Source: Clostridia bacterium BRH_c25 (GTDB lineage: Bacteria; Bacillota_A; Clostridia; Lutisporales; Lutisporaceae). Taken from it: a DNA stretch of 33,539 nt. The DNA lies in contig LOES01000149.1 in NCBI GenBank assembly GCA_001515955.1, forward strand, positions 1-33,539. The letters run 5' to 3'. How positions within the stretch are numbered: the stretch's first letter is position 1; the number at the start of each line of letters is the position of its first letter. Positions 1 through 7,491 of the stretch are shown one piece after another. Position numbers and translations under genes: made by a program. The notes under the pieces were generated by a model. That model made no database searches. It was given only the letters and a program-made list of their open reading frames with translations, and was not told where the DNA came from.

Positions 1-479
1 TAATCTTCAACACTGGTTAACAGCGGTGAGCCGTATTTAACATCGGCAAATTTGTCTTTATACGGAGAAACAGCCGCCATCATCTCTTCATATTCATAAC
101 CGTTCATCACATGAGTAGGCTGGACGATAAGCGTGCCTATGCCGTCTGCAACAAGGCGGTTCATTGCCTGGGACAGATTGTCTATTTGAAGCCCGTCACG
201 GCTTGAGAGCTTGTCGATGATGATCTGGCTGGTGAAGGCGCGACGTACTTCATAATCCGGATATTGGGAGGCAATCTGCTTTTCGATTGCTCCTATGGTA
301 TTCTCACGGGTATCATTATAGCTGGTGCCAAAGCTGACGACAAGAATCGCCTTCTTTGATGCATCTCCCACCGCAGTTGCCTCAGCCTCTTCATTATTTG
401 CGGAGACCGGTACCGCACAGCCTGCCAATGCTGCTGTGCACATAACAATTGATAGCATAAATACTAATAGTTTTTTCAT
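1..479 (-). CDS. cbiK: Sirohydrochlorin cobaltochelatase, lipoprotein form (3' part missing)
   Basis: The protein resembles CbiK, which inserts cobalt into sirohydrochlorin or factor II at the entry to the anaerobic B12 pathway. About 159 residues are visible; the C-terminal part runs off the left edge. The chelatase domain starts near residue 44 with AILVVSFGTSYNDTREN, and the conserved metal-site histidine is probably H123 in VQPTHVMNGYEYE; the second active-site His would lie outside the window. The oddity is the N-terminus: MKK, a hydrophobic stretch and the lipobox LAGC with Cys21, so the enzyme should be lipid-anchored outside the cytoplasm, whereas ordinary CbiK is cytosolic. A periplasmic CbiK-P that binds haem is known in Desulfovibrio. 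The start ATG overlaps the stop of the upstream ATPase (ATGA), so it is coupled to a BtuCD-type importer. The family assignment is firm; its role outside the membrane is inference. Confidence 0.88.
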   Translation of the reverse strand, partial: MKKLLVFMLSIVMCTAALAGCAVPVSANNEEAEATAVGDASKKAILVVSFGTSYNDTRENTIGAIEKQIASQYPDYEVRRAFTSQIIIDKLSSRDGLQIDNLSQAMNRLVADGIGTLIVQPTHVMNGYEYEEMMAAVSPYKDKFADVKYGSPLLTSVED

Positions 480-1282
480 TTTATTTCCCTCTCTCTTTCT
501 TGTTTGATTATATTATCGTGAATGAAGAAACCTTTTTTTCCCAGGATTTCAACCTTCACGTCAAACACATCTTCAAAAAATTCCTCTGTCATTACCTGTT
601 CAGGTGGTCCTGCCGCCACAACCCTGCCCTCGTGAAGAGCAATGATCCTGCTGCTGAAGCGGTAGGCTGTGTTCAAATCATGGTTGATTACCACAACAGT
701 AATCCCCTGCTCCTCAATCAGCCCCTTTAATATTTTTGTCATGCTTATCCTGGCACAGATATCCAGGCCGGACATAGCCTCATCCAGGAACAATACCTTC
801 GGCTTTTGCACTATGGATTTTGCAAGCATCACCCGCTGCAGCTCCCCTCCGCTTATCTGCGTAATGAGCTTATCGGCGAAGCGGAAGGTATCCGTCAGGC
901 GCATTACCTGTTCAACCTGGAAAAGTGCTTCATCCCCAAGGGGTTCAAATATGGCACGGTGCGGATGGAGCCCCATAATCACCATTTCAAGGCAGGTATA
1001 GGGGAAGCGGATGCCATGCTGCTGGTAAACTACCGCAAAATGCTTTGCCCTCTCCCTGATGCTCATTTTATGCACATTTTGGCCCCGATAATAAGCAATT
1101 CCCTTTCCCGGTCCGAAATAGCCGCACATGATTTGAAGCAGTGTTGTTTTACCGCTGCCGTTGGGACCCACAATCGACAGATATTCTCCCTTATCTATTG
1201 AAAAACTGATGTTTTTCAGCACAGGCCTTGCCCCATAAGCAAAGGCAATATTCTCAAGGACCAGCAGTGGGAATGCTTCCAT
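476..1282 (-). CDS. ABC transporter ATPase of the FecE/BtuD/FepC family
   Basis: This is the nucleotide-binding subunit of an importer for an iron-siderophore, haem or corrinoid, acting on the inner face of the membrane with the permease encoded just upstream. Walker A (GPNGSGKT), Q-loop (VVYQQHG), signature (ISGGELQRVMLA), Walker B (VLFLDEAMSGLD) and the switch histidine (VINHD) are all present in order. The length of about 268 residues is normal for the family. An open frame extends up to 1342, but the ATG at 1282 has AGGAG nine bases upstream and follows the permease stop by one base; an ATG at 1291 is an alternative. The location at the end of a B12-riboswitch operon favours a cobalamin, cobinamide or other tetrapyrrole cargo over iron; this is inference, since no binding-protein gene is visible. 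Confidence 0.9.
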   Translation of the reverse strand: MEAFPLLVLENIAFAYGARPVLKNISFSIDKGEYLSIVGPNGSGKTTLLQIMCGYFGPGKGIAYYRGQNVHKMSIRERAKHFAVVYQQHGIRFPYTCLEMVIMGLHPHRAIFEPLGDEALFQVEQVMRLTDTFRFADKLITQISGGELQRVMLAKSIVQKPKVLFLDEAMSGLDICARISMTKILKGLIEEQGITVVVINHDLNTAYRFSSRIIALHEGRVVAAGPPEQVMTEEFFEDVFDVKVEILGKKGFFIHDNIIKQEREREIK

Positions 1283-1283
1283 A

Positions 1284-2342
1284 TTATTCATCTCCTGCCC
1301 CCTTCCGCCGCTTTGTAAATATATAGATAAAAAACGGCCCACCTATAAGCGTCGTCAAAACGCCTACGGGAATTTCACTTGTTGTAAGAAGCCGGGTCGC
1401 ATTGTCGGCAATGCTTAGAAGCATTCCTCCCATCAGGGCGGAAAGCGGTATGAGCACACGATTATCCGATGTAAACCAGAATCGGAGCATATGGGGCACT
1501 ATCAATCCGATAAAACCTATGATTCCGCATACGGACACACAGGCCGCCGTAATCCACGAACCTAGAATAAGGTACAGCAGTCGCAGCCGTTTGGTATTTA
1601 CACCCAAAGCTACCGCATTTTTATCACCCATGGCCATGGCATTCAAATCCTTTGAGAACAGAAACGCTATCCCTCCACTGATGCACAAGGCGGGCAAAAT
1701 CAGTGCCACTTCCTTCCACGACCTTGAGGACAGGCTGCCCATAAGCCAGAATACAATTGCACCGACATTCTCGCCGGAAAGCATTTTAATGAAGCTGATG
1801 CCGGAAGATAAAACGGCACTTACAATAATACCCGCAATAATCAGATTGGAAGAGGGCTGCCCTCTTCCTCTGCCTGCAATAAGAATCACCATAAGCAGCG
1901 TAATAAACGCAAAAGCAAATGCGAAAAGAGGAACAGGCACAATTATGCCGTACATAATATTAATAAATATCGCCAGGCTTGCGCCAAAAGCCGCTCCTGT
2001 AGAAACCCCCAGAGTGTACGGGTCGGCCAGAGGATTTTGCAGCAGCGACTGAAATATCGTCCCTGCCATGGCCAGTCCCATTCCGACGCATATACCGCAG
2101 ATGATGCGCGGCAGGCGTATATCCCATACCACCGAAACTATATTGGGTTTTATTCCCTCAAGCAGCTTTTCACTTCCTGCAAGCTTTGCAAGCAGCACAT
2201 TCCAAGTCGTGATCAGGCTTATATTCATCGCTCCGAGGCTGACCATAGAAATCAGCAATGCACATAAAACGAAAAGAAAAATCACCCCGACTATCGCATG
2301 CTTCATTTTTTTCCTTTTATATCGACTTATGCTATCGTTCAT
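1284..2342 (-). CDS. FecCD/BtuC-type ABC transporter permease
   Basis: This integral membrane permease of about 352 residues belongs to the FecCD/BtuC family that moves vitamin B12, haem or iron chelates. It has many hydrophobic segments and family motifs, including RLPRIICGICVGMGLAMAGT near the N-terminus, NPLADPYTLGVSTGAAFGA, and near the C-terminus GIIGFIGLIVPHMLRF, followed by LLSIADNATRLL and EIPVGVLTTLIGGPFFIY. The ATG at 2342 overlaps the cbiJ stop in ATGA and has GGGGAA just upstream; a TTG six bases earlier is less likely. The overlap puts it in the cbi operon and makes a corrinoid or its tetrapyrrole precursor the most likely cargo. The family is certain from motifs; the substrate is not readable from the sequence. 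Confidence 0.9.
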   Translation of the reverse strand: MNDSISRYKRKKMKHAIVGVIFLFVLCALLISMVSLGAMNISLITTWNVLLAKLAGSEKLLEGIKPNIVSVVWDIRLPRIICGICVGMGLAMAGTIFQSLLQNPLADPYTLGVSTGAAFGASLAIFINIMYGIIVPVPLFAFAFAFITLLMVILIAGRGRGQPSSNLIIAGIIVSAVLSSGISFIKMLSGENVGAIVFWLMGSLSSRSWKEVALILPALCISGGIAFLFSKDLNAMAMGDKNAVALGVNTKRLRLLYLILGSWITAACVSVCGIIGFIGLIVPHMLRFWFTSDNRVLIPLSALMGGMLLSIADNATRLLTTSEIPVGVLTTLIGGPFFIYIFTKRRKGAGDE

Positions 2343-3073
2343 TGCCAACTTCCCCTTAGAGCCTTTATCAATTCATCCATATCTTCAATTCCTTTTTCCT
2401 CACATTGCCTTAAAATTACTACGGGAGTTATGCCCAACCTCTTGCAGGCGTTTATTTTTTCCAGGGTGCCTCCCTCTTTGCCGCTATCCTTCATTACTAC
2501 ATAATCAGCGTTATACTCCTTAAACATCTGATAATTCATATCCTCCGATACAGGCCCAAGGATTGCTATTATATCCTCCATCCTGATGCTGCATTGCACA
2601 CACTGCTGAATACTGAAAATAGAGGGCAATACTCTGTAAACAAAACGGTTTGTACCTCTGGCCTTTTCAAAATCCTTAATATTTTTTATTCCTGTAGTAA
2701 AAAGCACACAACCCTCCACACTTTCAAGGTATGAAACGCACCTTTCCACTGATTCGACAAATATACAAGCTTCCATATCCGAGCTTCTTCTTACAAACCT
2801 TATATAAGCTGCACCTGTCTCTTCACTGGCTGTTTTTGCATTTTGTGTTACTTCCAGAGCATAGGGATGAGACATATCAACTACAGTGTCTATGGATTTA
2901 TCTTTTATGAACTGCACCATCTCACTATAGCTCATTCTTCCAACTATCACCTGCCGATCCTGAAGCATTTCTGCACCGCTATAAGTCGCTACGGTTGCAA
3001 CGAATTCCTTTTTGCCCCTAAGCAGACTTATTAATTTCTTAGCCTCGCTGGTTCCGCCTATTACCCATATCAA
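2339..3073 (-). CDS. cbiJ: Precorrin-6A / cobalt-precorrin-6A reductase
   Basis: CbiJ (CobK family) uses a reduced nicotinamide nucleotide to reduce a double bond of cobalt-precorrin-6A in the cytosol. The 244-residue length fits the family. Visible marks are the N-terminal nucleotide-binding strand-loop IWVIGGTSEAKKL, the VDMSHPYALEVTQNA segment around residue 67, the mid-domain VLFTTGIKNIKDFE and the C-terminal VVMKDSGKEGG, which is typical of this reductase. The start is most likely TTG at 3073: it overlaps the cbiH stop codon, and AGGGGG lies eight bases upstream; no in-frame ATG is nearby. It sits between cbiH and the ABC permease, the usual company for the late C-methylation steps. Confidence 0.9.
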   Translation of the reverse strand: MIWVIGGTSEAKKLISLLRGKKEFVATVATYSGAEMLQDRQVIVGRMSYSEMVQFIKDKSIDTVVDMSHPYALEVTQNAKTASEETGAAYIRFVRRSSDMEACIFVESVERCVSYLESVEGCVLFTTGIKNIKDFEKARGTNRFVYRVLPSIFSIQQCVQCSIRMEDIIAILGPVSEDMNYQMFKEYNADYVVMKDSGKEGGTLEKINACKRLGITPVVILRQCEEKGIEDMDELIKALRGSWQ

Positions 3074-3789
3074 AGGGAATACCCCCTAGGTGTAATCATT
3101 TTTCCAGCCTTTATATAGGTGTTGCTGTTACCGATGATTACTACAGTCATCATATCTATGAAATCATAATCAATAGTATCTAAAGTTACTATACACCTGT
3201 CATTTCCTTCTCTTCCCGCATTCTTAACCAGAGCTGCCGGTGTTTCCGGCTTCATATAATTTAAAATAATACCTATTGCTTGATTGATATTCTCCGGTCT
3301 CCCCTTGCTTTTGGGATTATATAAAGCGATTACAAAATCTGCGCTTGCCGCCATATGCAGCCTCTTTTCAATTATCTCCCATGGGGTCAGCAAATCGCTT
3401 AAGCTTATAGTGCAGAAATCATGCATTATCGGGGCTCCTGCCTCGGCAGCGGCGCAAAAGGAGGATGTAACTCCCGGAATAATCTCGACCTCAATATCCT
3501 CTGCCAGTTCAAGTACCGGTCCGGCCATGCCATAAAGTCCCGGATCCCCGGTACTTACAATACATGTATCCAGGCCCTTTCTGGCCTCTTCAACAGCTAT
3601 TCTGCACCTTTCTATTTCACCCTTCATACCTGTCTTGATTATCTTTTTCCCATCTATTAAATCCTTGATCAATTCTATGTAAAATGTATATCCAATAATT
3701 ACATCACACTTACTAATCGTTTTCAGGGCTTTTAGAGTCATATGCTCCTTGTCCCCGGGGCCAATACCTACAACATAAACCTTAGCCAT
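3070..3789 (-). CDS. cbiH: Cobalt-precorrin-3B C17-methyltransferase
   Basis: CbiH (CobJ family) transfers a methyl group from S-adenosylmethionine to C17 and drives ring contraction on the cobalt-early route. The 239-residue protein has the class III methyltransferase signatures: VVGIGPGDKEHMTLKA at the N-terminus, STGDPGLYGMAGPVLE near residue 90, and the CbiH-specific SLSDLLTPWEIIEKR followed by ALYNPKSKGRPENI. The start at 3789 is chosen because AAGGAGG lies six bases upstream and it follows the cbiG stop by one base; a longer frame to 3813 lacks such a site. The context between cbiG and cbiJ fits, since CbiG opens the lactone made by the CbiH product after CbiF acts. Confidence 0.94.
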   Translation of the reverse strand: MAKVYVVGIGPGDKEHMTLKALKTISKCDVIIGYTFYIELIKDLIDGKKIIKTGMKGEIERCRIAVEEARKGLDTCIVSTGDPGLYGMAGPVLELAEDIEVEIIPGVTSSFCAAAEAGAPIMHDFCTISLSDLLTPWEIIEKRLHMAASADFVIALYNPKSKGRPENINQAIGIILNYMKPETPAALVKNAGREGNDRCIVTLDTIDYDFIDMMTVVIIGNSNTYIKAGKMITPRGYSL

Positions 3790-3790
3790 T

Positions 3791-4753
3791 TCATTCCTCC
3801 TTGGATATAGCAATTGTTATTCCATTTATGCCGGTTTTGGGTACTATTATTTTCCCCCCCAAAAGGTGAGCGCAGGGCTCACACACTGATGAGACTCCTA
3901 TTTTTGACTTTACAAAATCGCTGGATGCAAACAGACCTTCTATTTTCGCAATACTTTCCCTGCCGAATATCCTCATACTGCAGCCAAGCTCTTTGCAGGC
4001 TTCTATAATTCCTGACTCATCGCTCTTTATGTCAACTGTCCCTACTGCTTTTATGCTTCTTTTGCTTATATCATACATGTCAAATACTTGATCTACAGCC
4101 TTCAATATATCTTCTTTAGTTTTTCCACGCTTACAGCCAATTCCAATATTAATGTTCCGGGGTCGCAATATACAGCAAGGCCTCTCTGAGGATATTCTCA
4201 GCTTGGAGCTTACAATGACTGAAGCTTCATAATCAACATCAGATATATTATCATAGCCTAATTGGAGCTTAACCTCGGATTCCAGCCTTATTTTCTTATT
4301 TTCTATCATCATAGCTGTTATTTTCTTTGCAGCCTCCAAGCTCTCTATAAATAGGCCGTTGGCCTTTGCAAAAATATCGACAGCCTCAATTGCTCTTCCG
4401 TCTGAGGCAGTTGTTATTATGGGTTGACAGCCCAATATTTCAGAAAGCTTTAATGCCAACTCATTAGCTCCTCCCAAATGGCCCGAAACAAGGCTTATTG
4501 AAAATCTCCCCAAATCATCCACTACAACAATTGCAGGGTCAGCTGCCTTATGACGGAGAAATGACGAAGACAGCCTTACGGCTATCCCTGTGGAGGATAT
4601 AAATAATATATATCTGTATTGTTTGAAAATACTATCAAGCTGCTCCTTATAGCTGTGCTTGTCAAATATATCAACTTCAAAGCTCTCATTACTCTTAATC
4701 CTGTTTGCAATCTCAATACCTGATGATGTAAAAGCTATACAGGCCAGCTTCAT
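3791..4753 (-). CDS. cbiG: Cobalt-precorrin-5A hydrolase
   Basis: CbiG opens the delta-lactone of cobalt-precorrin-5A and releases acetaldehyde (the lost C20 unit), a step specific to the anaerobic pathway. The 320-residue protein shows the three expected parts: an N-terminal domain beginning KLACIAFTSSGIEIA, a central segment with VSGHLGGANELALKLSEILG and ITTASDGRAIEAVDIFA, and the C-terminal CobE/CbiG domain with NIGIGCKRGKTKEDI and the closing VPKTGINGITIAISKE. The start ATG at 4753 overlaps the cbiF stop in ATGA. Its presence, together with cbiD and cbiK, identifies this as the cobalt-early rather than the oxygen-dependent route. Confidence 0.94.
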   Translation of the reverse strand: MKLACIAFTSSGIEIANRIKSNESFEVDIFDKHSYKEQLDSIFKQYRYILFISSTGIAVRLSSSFLRHKAADPAIVVVDDLGRFSISLVSGHLGGANELALKLSEILGCQPIITTASDGRAIEAVDIFAKANGLFIESLEAAKKITAMMIENKKIRLESEVKLQLGYDNISDVDYEASVIVSSKLRISSERPCCILRPRNINIGIGCKRGKTKEDILKAVDQVFDMYDISKRSIKAVGTVDIKSDESGIIEACKELGCSMRIFGRESIAKIEGLFASSDFVKSKIGVSSVCEPCAHLLGGKIIVPKTGINGITIAISKEE

Positions 4754-5505
4754 TTGCCGCCCTCCCTGAAAGCGTGGCTGAAATCAGGATGATATAAAAG
4801 GGACCTCTCATAATCTCCCTCAATAAAGTTACCCACCAGAATCTGAGAGAAATTGCTGATACCCTCATTCCTAACCTTGTCTGCAATGTTCCGAAGTGTT
4901 CCGTATATTATCCTCTGCTCCGGCCAGGTGGCTTTATAAACAACTGCCACAGGCACATCATAGCTTTCATAGCCCTTGGCAAGCTTTTCAACTATCTTTT
5001 CCATATCCTGCACAGAAAGGAAAATAGCCATAGAGCATTTATGCGCCGCTAAAAGCTCCAAGCTCTCAGCCTCAGGAACAGGTGTCCTGCCTTCCAGCCT
5101 TGTAATTATCACTGTCTGGCTGACACCCGGCAAGGTAAATTCTCTTTTTATAGCCGCACAGCCGGCTGTGAATGAGCTTACTCCCGGTATGACTTCATAT
5201 GGTATATTATGCTCCCGGAGACAATCCAGCTGTTCTCTTATAGCACCATAAATAGTGGGGTCCCCCGTATGAAGCCTTACAGTTGTTTTCCCCCCGGTCT
5301 CCGACTCCAGCATAACCTCAATTACTTCTTCCAAAGTCATTGAAGCACTATTATATGCCTCGCATTCCTTTTTGCAAAACTCCAGATGTGCATTCCAGAC
5401 CAGAGATCCGGCATAAATGACAACATCAGCTGCCTCCAATATTCTTCTGCCCTTTACAGTTATCAAATCCACATCTCCCGGACCGGCTCCTATGAAATAA
5501 ATCAT
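4750..5505 (-). CDS. cbiF: Cobalt-precorrin-4 C11-methyltransferase
   Basis: CbiF (CobM family) methylates C11 of cobalt-precorrin-4 using S-adenosylmethionine. The 251-residue sequence carries FIGAGPGDVDLITVKG at the start, VIYAGSLV shortly after, the RLHTGDPTIYGAIREQ loop near residue 90 and EVIPGVSSFTAGCAAI, all typical of this enzyme. The start at 5505 has GGAGG seven bases upstream; the open frame to 5538 has no ribosome site. Unlike its neighbours it is not overlapped by the preceding gene: 189 bases containing a large inverted repeat separate it from cbiL. A TTTCGCGAAA palindrome (5524-5533) lies just upstream of its ribosome site. Confidence 0.94.
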   Translation of the reverse strand: MIYFIGAGPGDVDLITVKGRRILEAADVVIYAGSLVWNAHLEFCKKECEAYNSASMTLEEVIEVMLESETGGKTTVRLHTGDPTIYGAIREQLDCLREHNIPYEVIPGVSSFTAGCAAIKREFTLPGVSQTVIITRLEGRTPVPEAESLELLAAHKCSMAIFLSVQDMEKIVEKLAKGYESYDVPVAVVYKATWPEQRIIYGTLRNIADKVRNEGISNFSQILVGNFIEGDYERSLLYHPDFSHAFREGGK

Positions 5506-5564
5506 CTTAAGACCTCCAATGCGTTTCGCGAAAAACATTTAAAATTACTACAATACCTTGCCGG

Positions 5565-5670
5565 TGTCATTCCGAGCCTGCGAGGAATCTTATGCCTGTG
5601 AGAATAACCCAGGCAAATACTCTTGGGTATACTTTAAGGGTCAAGATTCTTCACTGCGTTCAGAATGACA
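5565..5670. repeat. Inverted-repeat element inside the cbi operon (MITE/REP-like)
   Basis: Two arms of about 28 bases face each other: TGTCATTCCGAGCCTGCGAG from 5565, continuing GAATCTTA, and AAGATTCTTCACTGCGTTCA from 5643, continuing GAATGACA to 5670. They match at most positions and enclose about 50 bases. A weaker third half (AGGATGACA) follows at 5680. The layout, with GTCATTC termini, resembles dispersed palindromic elements seen in many bacterial genomes. It lies between cbiL and cbiF and, if transcribed, would fold into a long hairpin in the operon mRNA. There is no T-tract, so it does not look like a terminator. Confidence 0.75.
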
Positions 5671-5694
5671 ATCCTATTCAGGATGACATTTGCA

Positions 5695-6360
5695 TTATTT
5701 CTGACCTGCCTTCCTTGCAAATATCAGGGACATGTAATCATTGTCCTCCAGCATTTCCTGCCTGTCGTATATTATTTTCTGACCTGCCTGGGTACATCTT
5801 TTTACATATGCATAGCTGAAACCGTACTGCTCCAGCTTGCCTATTATATTCTCCTTATCCTTGCTAACCTTCAAAATACACACTGTATCAACCCTTTTAA
5901 GTATTTCCTCATCAATATTTCCATCGGCCATATAAAAGCTTTCATCCCGCAGAGCAACCGGGAGTCCCAATACAGAAGCTGCCGCATTGAAAGAAGTGAT
6001 ACCCGGTATTGTTTCAGTTGTTATCTTTATATCAGCAAGCTCCTTCATCAAATAGCTATAAGTGCTGTATGTCATCGGATCACCGAGAGTAAGAAAAACT
6101 CCTGCCTCATCATCCTTCAAAACTTCATTTATTGTTTGTGCTGCTTGCTTATAACGCAATTGATTGTCTTCCTTCATAGGAAAGCTCAGTTCAACTACTT
6201 TCTTATCCTTTATGTATTCATGGGAGATAATGCCTGCAAGACTATCGCCCTTGCTCTCCGGTATAAAGACGCAGTCGCAGGTTCTGATAATCCTGTATGC
6301 TTTCAGAGTTATCAGCTCTTTGTCTCCAGGCCCGACGCCTATTCCATATATCATTTTCAT
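5695..6360 (-). CDS. cbiL: Cobalt-precorrin-2 C20-methyltransferase
   Basis: CbiL (CobI family) adds the methyl group at C20 of cobalt-factor II/cobalt-precorrin-2, the first methylation of the corrin branch. The 221-residue protein opens with MIYGIGVGPGDKELITLKA, then CVFIPESKG, and has LTLGDPMTYSTYSYLM near residue 90, which is characteristic of CbiL, followed by ETIPGITSFNAAASVLGLPV. The ATG at 6360 overlaps the cbiT stop in ATGA and has AAGGGGA upstream. It is the last gene before the inverted repeat that splits the operon. Confidence 0.94.
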   Translation of the reverse strand: MKMIYGIGVGPGDKELITLKAYRIIRTCDCVFIPESKGDSLAGIISHEYIKDKKVVELSFPMKEDNQLRYKQAAQTINEVLKDDEAGVFLTLGDPMTYSTYSYLMKELADIKITTETIPGITSFNAAASVLGLPVALRDESFYMADGNIDEEILKRVDTVCILKVSKDKENIIGKLEQYGFSYAYVKRCTQAGQKIIYDRQEMLEDNDYMSLIFARKAGQK

Positions 6361-6908
6361 GGCTTTTTCCCCTTTATAAGAAAAATAGGATTATTTGCCT
6401 TCATAAGTCCCATTCCTTCAATAATGGAGGCTTGTATAAGCCTCACTTCAATCCCGGAATACTTCTTTTCCATCAATATTCTCTTCAGCTCTACCATATT
6501 TTCGGGAATGATGAAGCTTCCAGCCAACACACCGCCATTTGAAAGCTTTTTATCTGTTTCATCCGCAATTTGCACAAGCTTTCCACTGCTTCCGCCTATA
6601 AAGCATTTATTGAAGCTATTAACAGAATCCAGGGCATCAGGAGCAGTACCTTGAATAATGTTTATTTCTGCGCCGAACTTACCGGCATTTTTTCTTATCA
6701 GCTCTACTCCCTCCTGTTCCTTCTCCACCGCATACACCTCAGCTCCCAGAAGTGACGCCTGCACCGATAAGGAGCCTGTTCCTGCACCTACATCCAGAAA
6801 TATGTCTCCTTTATCAATATCAAGCAGCGCCAGAGCTATAACTCTTATATCAAACTTCGACATGGGGACAGCTCCTCTGATAAATTCCTCATCTCTAATC
6901 CATTTCAT
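6357..6908 (-). CDS. cbiT: Cobalt-precorrin-6B C15-methyltransferase (decarboxylating)
   Basis: CbiT methylates C15 and removes the acetate carboxyl at C12 of cobalt-precorrin-7/6B; in many organisms it is fused to CbiE as CobL, but here it is separate. The 183-residue Rossmann methyltransferase shows RGAVPMSKFDIRVIAL near the N-terminus, the S-adenosylmethionine-binding loop FLDVGAGTGSLSVQASLLG around residues 38-56, and AVEKEQEG at the end of the second strand. The motif usually reads TK-x-E-[IV]-R; here it is SKFDIR, a mild deviation. The start overlaps the cbiE stop by 14 bases, which implies tight coupling of the two partner enzymes. Confidence 0.92.
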   Translation of the reverse strand: MKWIRDEEFIRGAVPMSKFDIRVIALALLDIDKGDIFLDVGAGTGSLSVQASLLGAEVYAVEKEQEGVELIRKNAGKFGAEINIIQGTAPDALDSVNSFNKCFIGGSSGKLVQIADETDKKLSNGGVLAGSFIIPENMVELKRILMEKKYSGIEVRLIQASIIEGMGLMKANNPIFLIKGKKP

Positions 6909-7491
6909 TTTCTATCACCACCAGTGCTAATGTGCTTATATCCTCGATTTCTTCGCCTATTCTTTTTTCTGCTATACGCTCGTCATCATAAGATAAATTA
7001 AAGCCCGCATATATTTTCCCCTTTAACCCGTTATCCCTGAGACAACAGGATATATAACCGGGTGTATGTTTGCTGTCCGCAAGAATTATAGCTGTCTTAT
7101 ATTCTTTGATGCTTTGAAGCCCGGCTTCTCTTCCGTGAAAGCTTATAAGAGCTGCATCATGCCAGCTTTTTTTCAGCTTCGCCATCATGTATTGGATGGA
7201 AGAAAGTCCCGGTACTACTTCATCTATATTAATTCCTTGCTTTTGAAGAAAGTCCAATATACCATAAAAGCACGGATCCCCGGAGGCCAGAATAACTGTA
7301 TTCATTCCTGCTTCCAGCATTCCAGGCACTTCATCCACTTTATTTATCACCCGGATATCTGTTCTTATCTCTTTAGCTGTTCTTGCGATTCTTCCAAAAG
7401 CCAAGACTCTGTCTGCCTCTTTTATTCTCTCTATTGCTTCTACCGTTATATGCTTCATACTTCCGGGACCCATACCCACAAGACTAATCAT
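6895..7491 (-). CDS. cbiE: Cobalt-precorrin-7 C5-methyltransferase
   Basis: CbiE acts with CbiT in the late methylations, transferring a methyl group to C5 from S-adenosylmethionine. The 198-residue protein has the tetrapyrrole-methyltransferase opening ISLVGMGPGSMKHITVEA, the ILASGDPCFYGILDFL loop around residue 80 and VVPGLSSIQYMMAKL after it. The start at 7491 is supported by GGGAGG five to six bases upstream and overlaps the 3' end of cbiD by eight bases; the longer frame to 7512 has no such site. It is the shortest methyltransferase of the set, as usual for stand-alone CbiE. Confidence 0.92.
   Translation of the reverse strand: MISLVGMGPGSMKHITVEAIERIKEADRVLAFGRIARTAKEIRTDIRVINKVDEVPGMLEAGMNTVILASGDPCFYGILDFLQKQGINIDEVVPGLSSIQYMMAKLKKSWHDAALISFHGREAGLQSIKEYKTAIILADSKHTPGYISCCLRDNGLKGKIYAGFNLSYDDERIAEKRIGEEIEDISTLALVVIENEMD

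Noticed and set aside
1283..1342. Longer N-terminus for the ABC ATPase starting at 1342
   Set aside because: It would overlap the permease gene by about 60 bases and has no ribosome site; starts at 1282 or 1291 do.
5565..5670. Transcription terminator between cbiL and cbiF
   Set aside because: Arms are long and imperfect, the loop is about 50 bases and no T-run follows on either strand; a mobile palindromic repeat fits better.
5592..6654. Long plus-strand open frames opposite cbiL and cbiT
   Set aside because: They are antisense to well-supported cbi genes, have no ribosome sites and no recognisable protein family.
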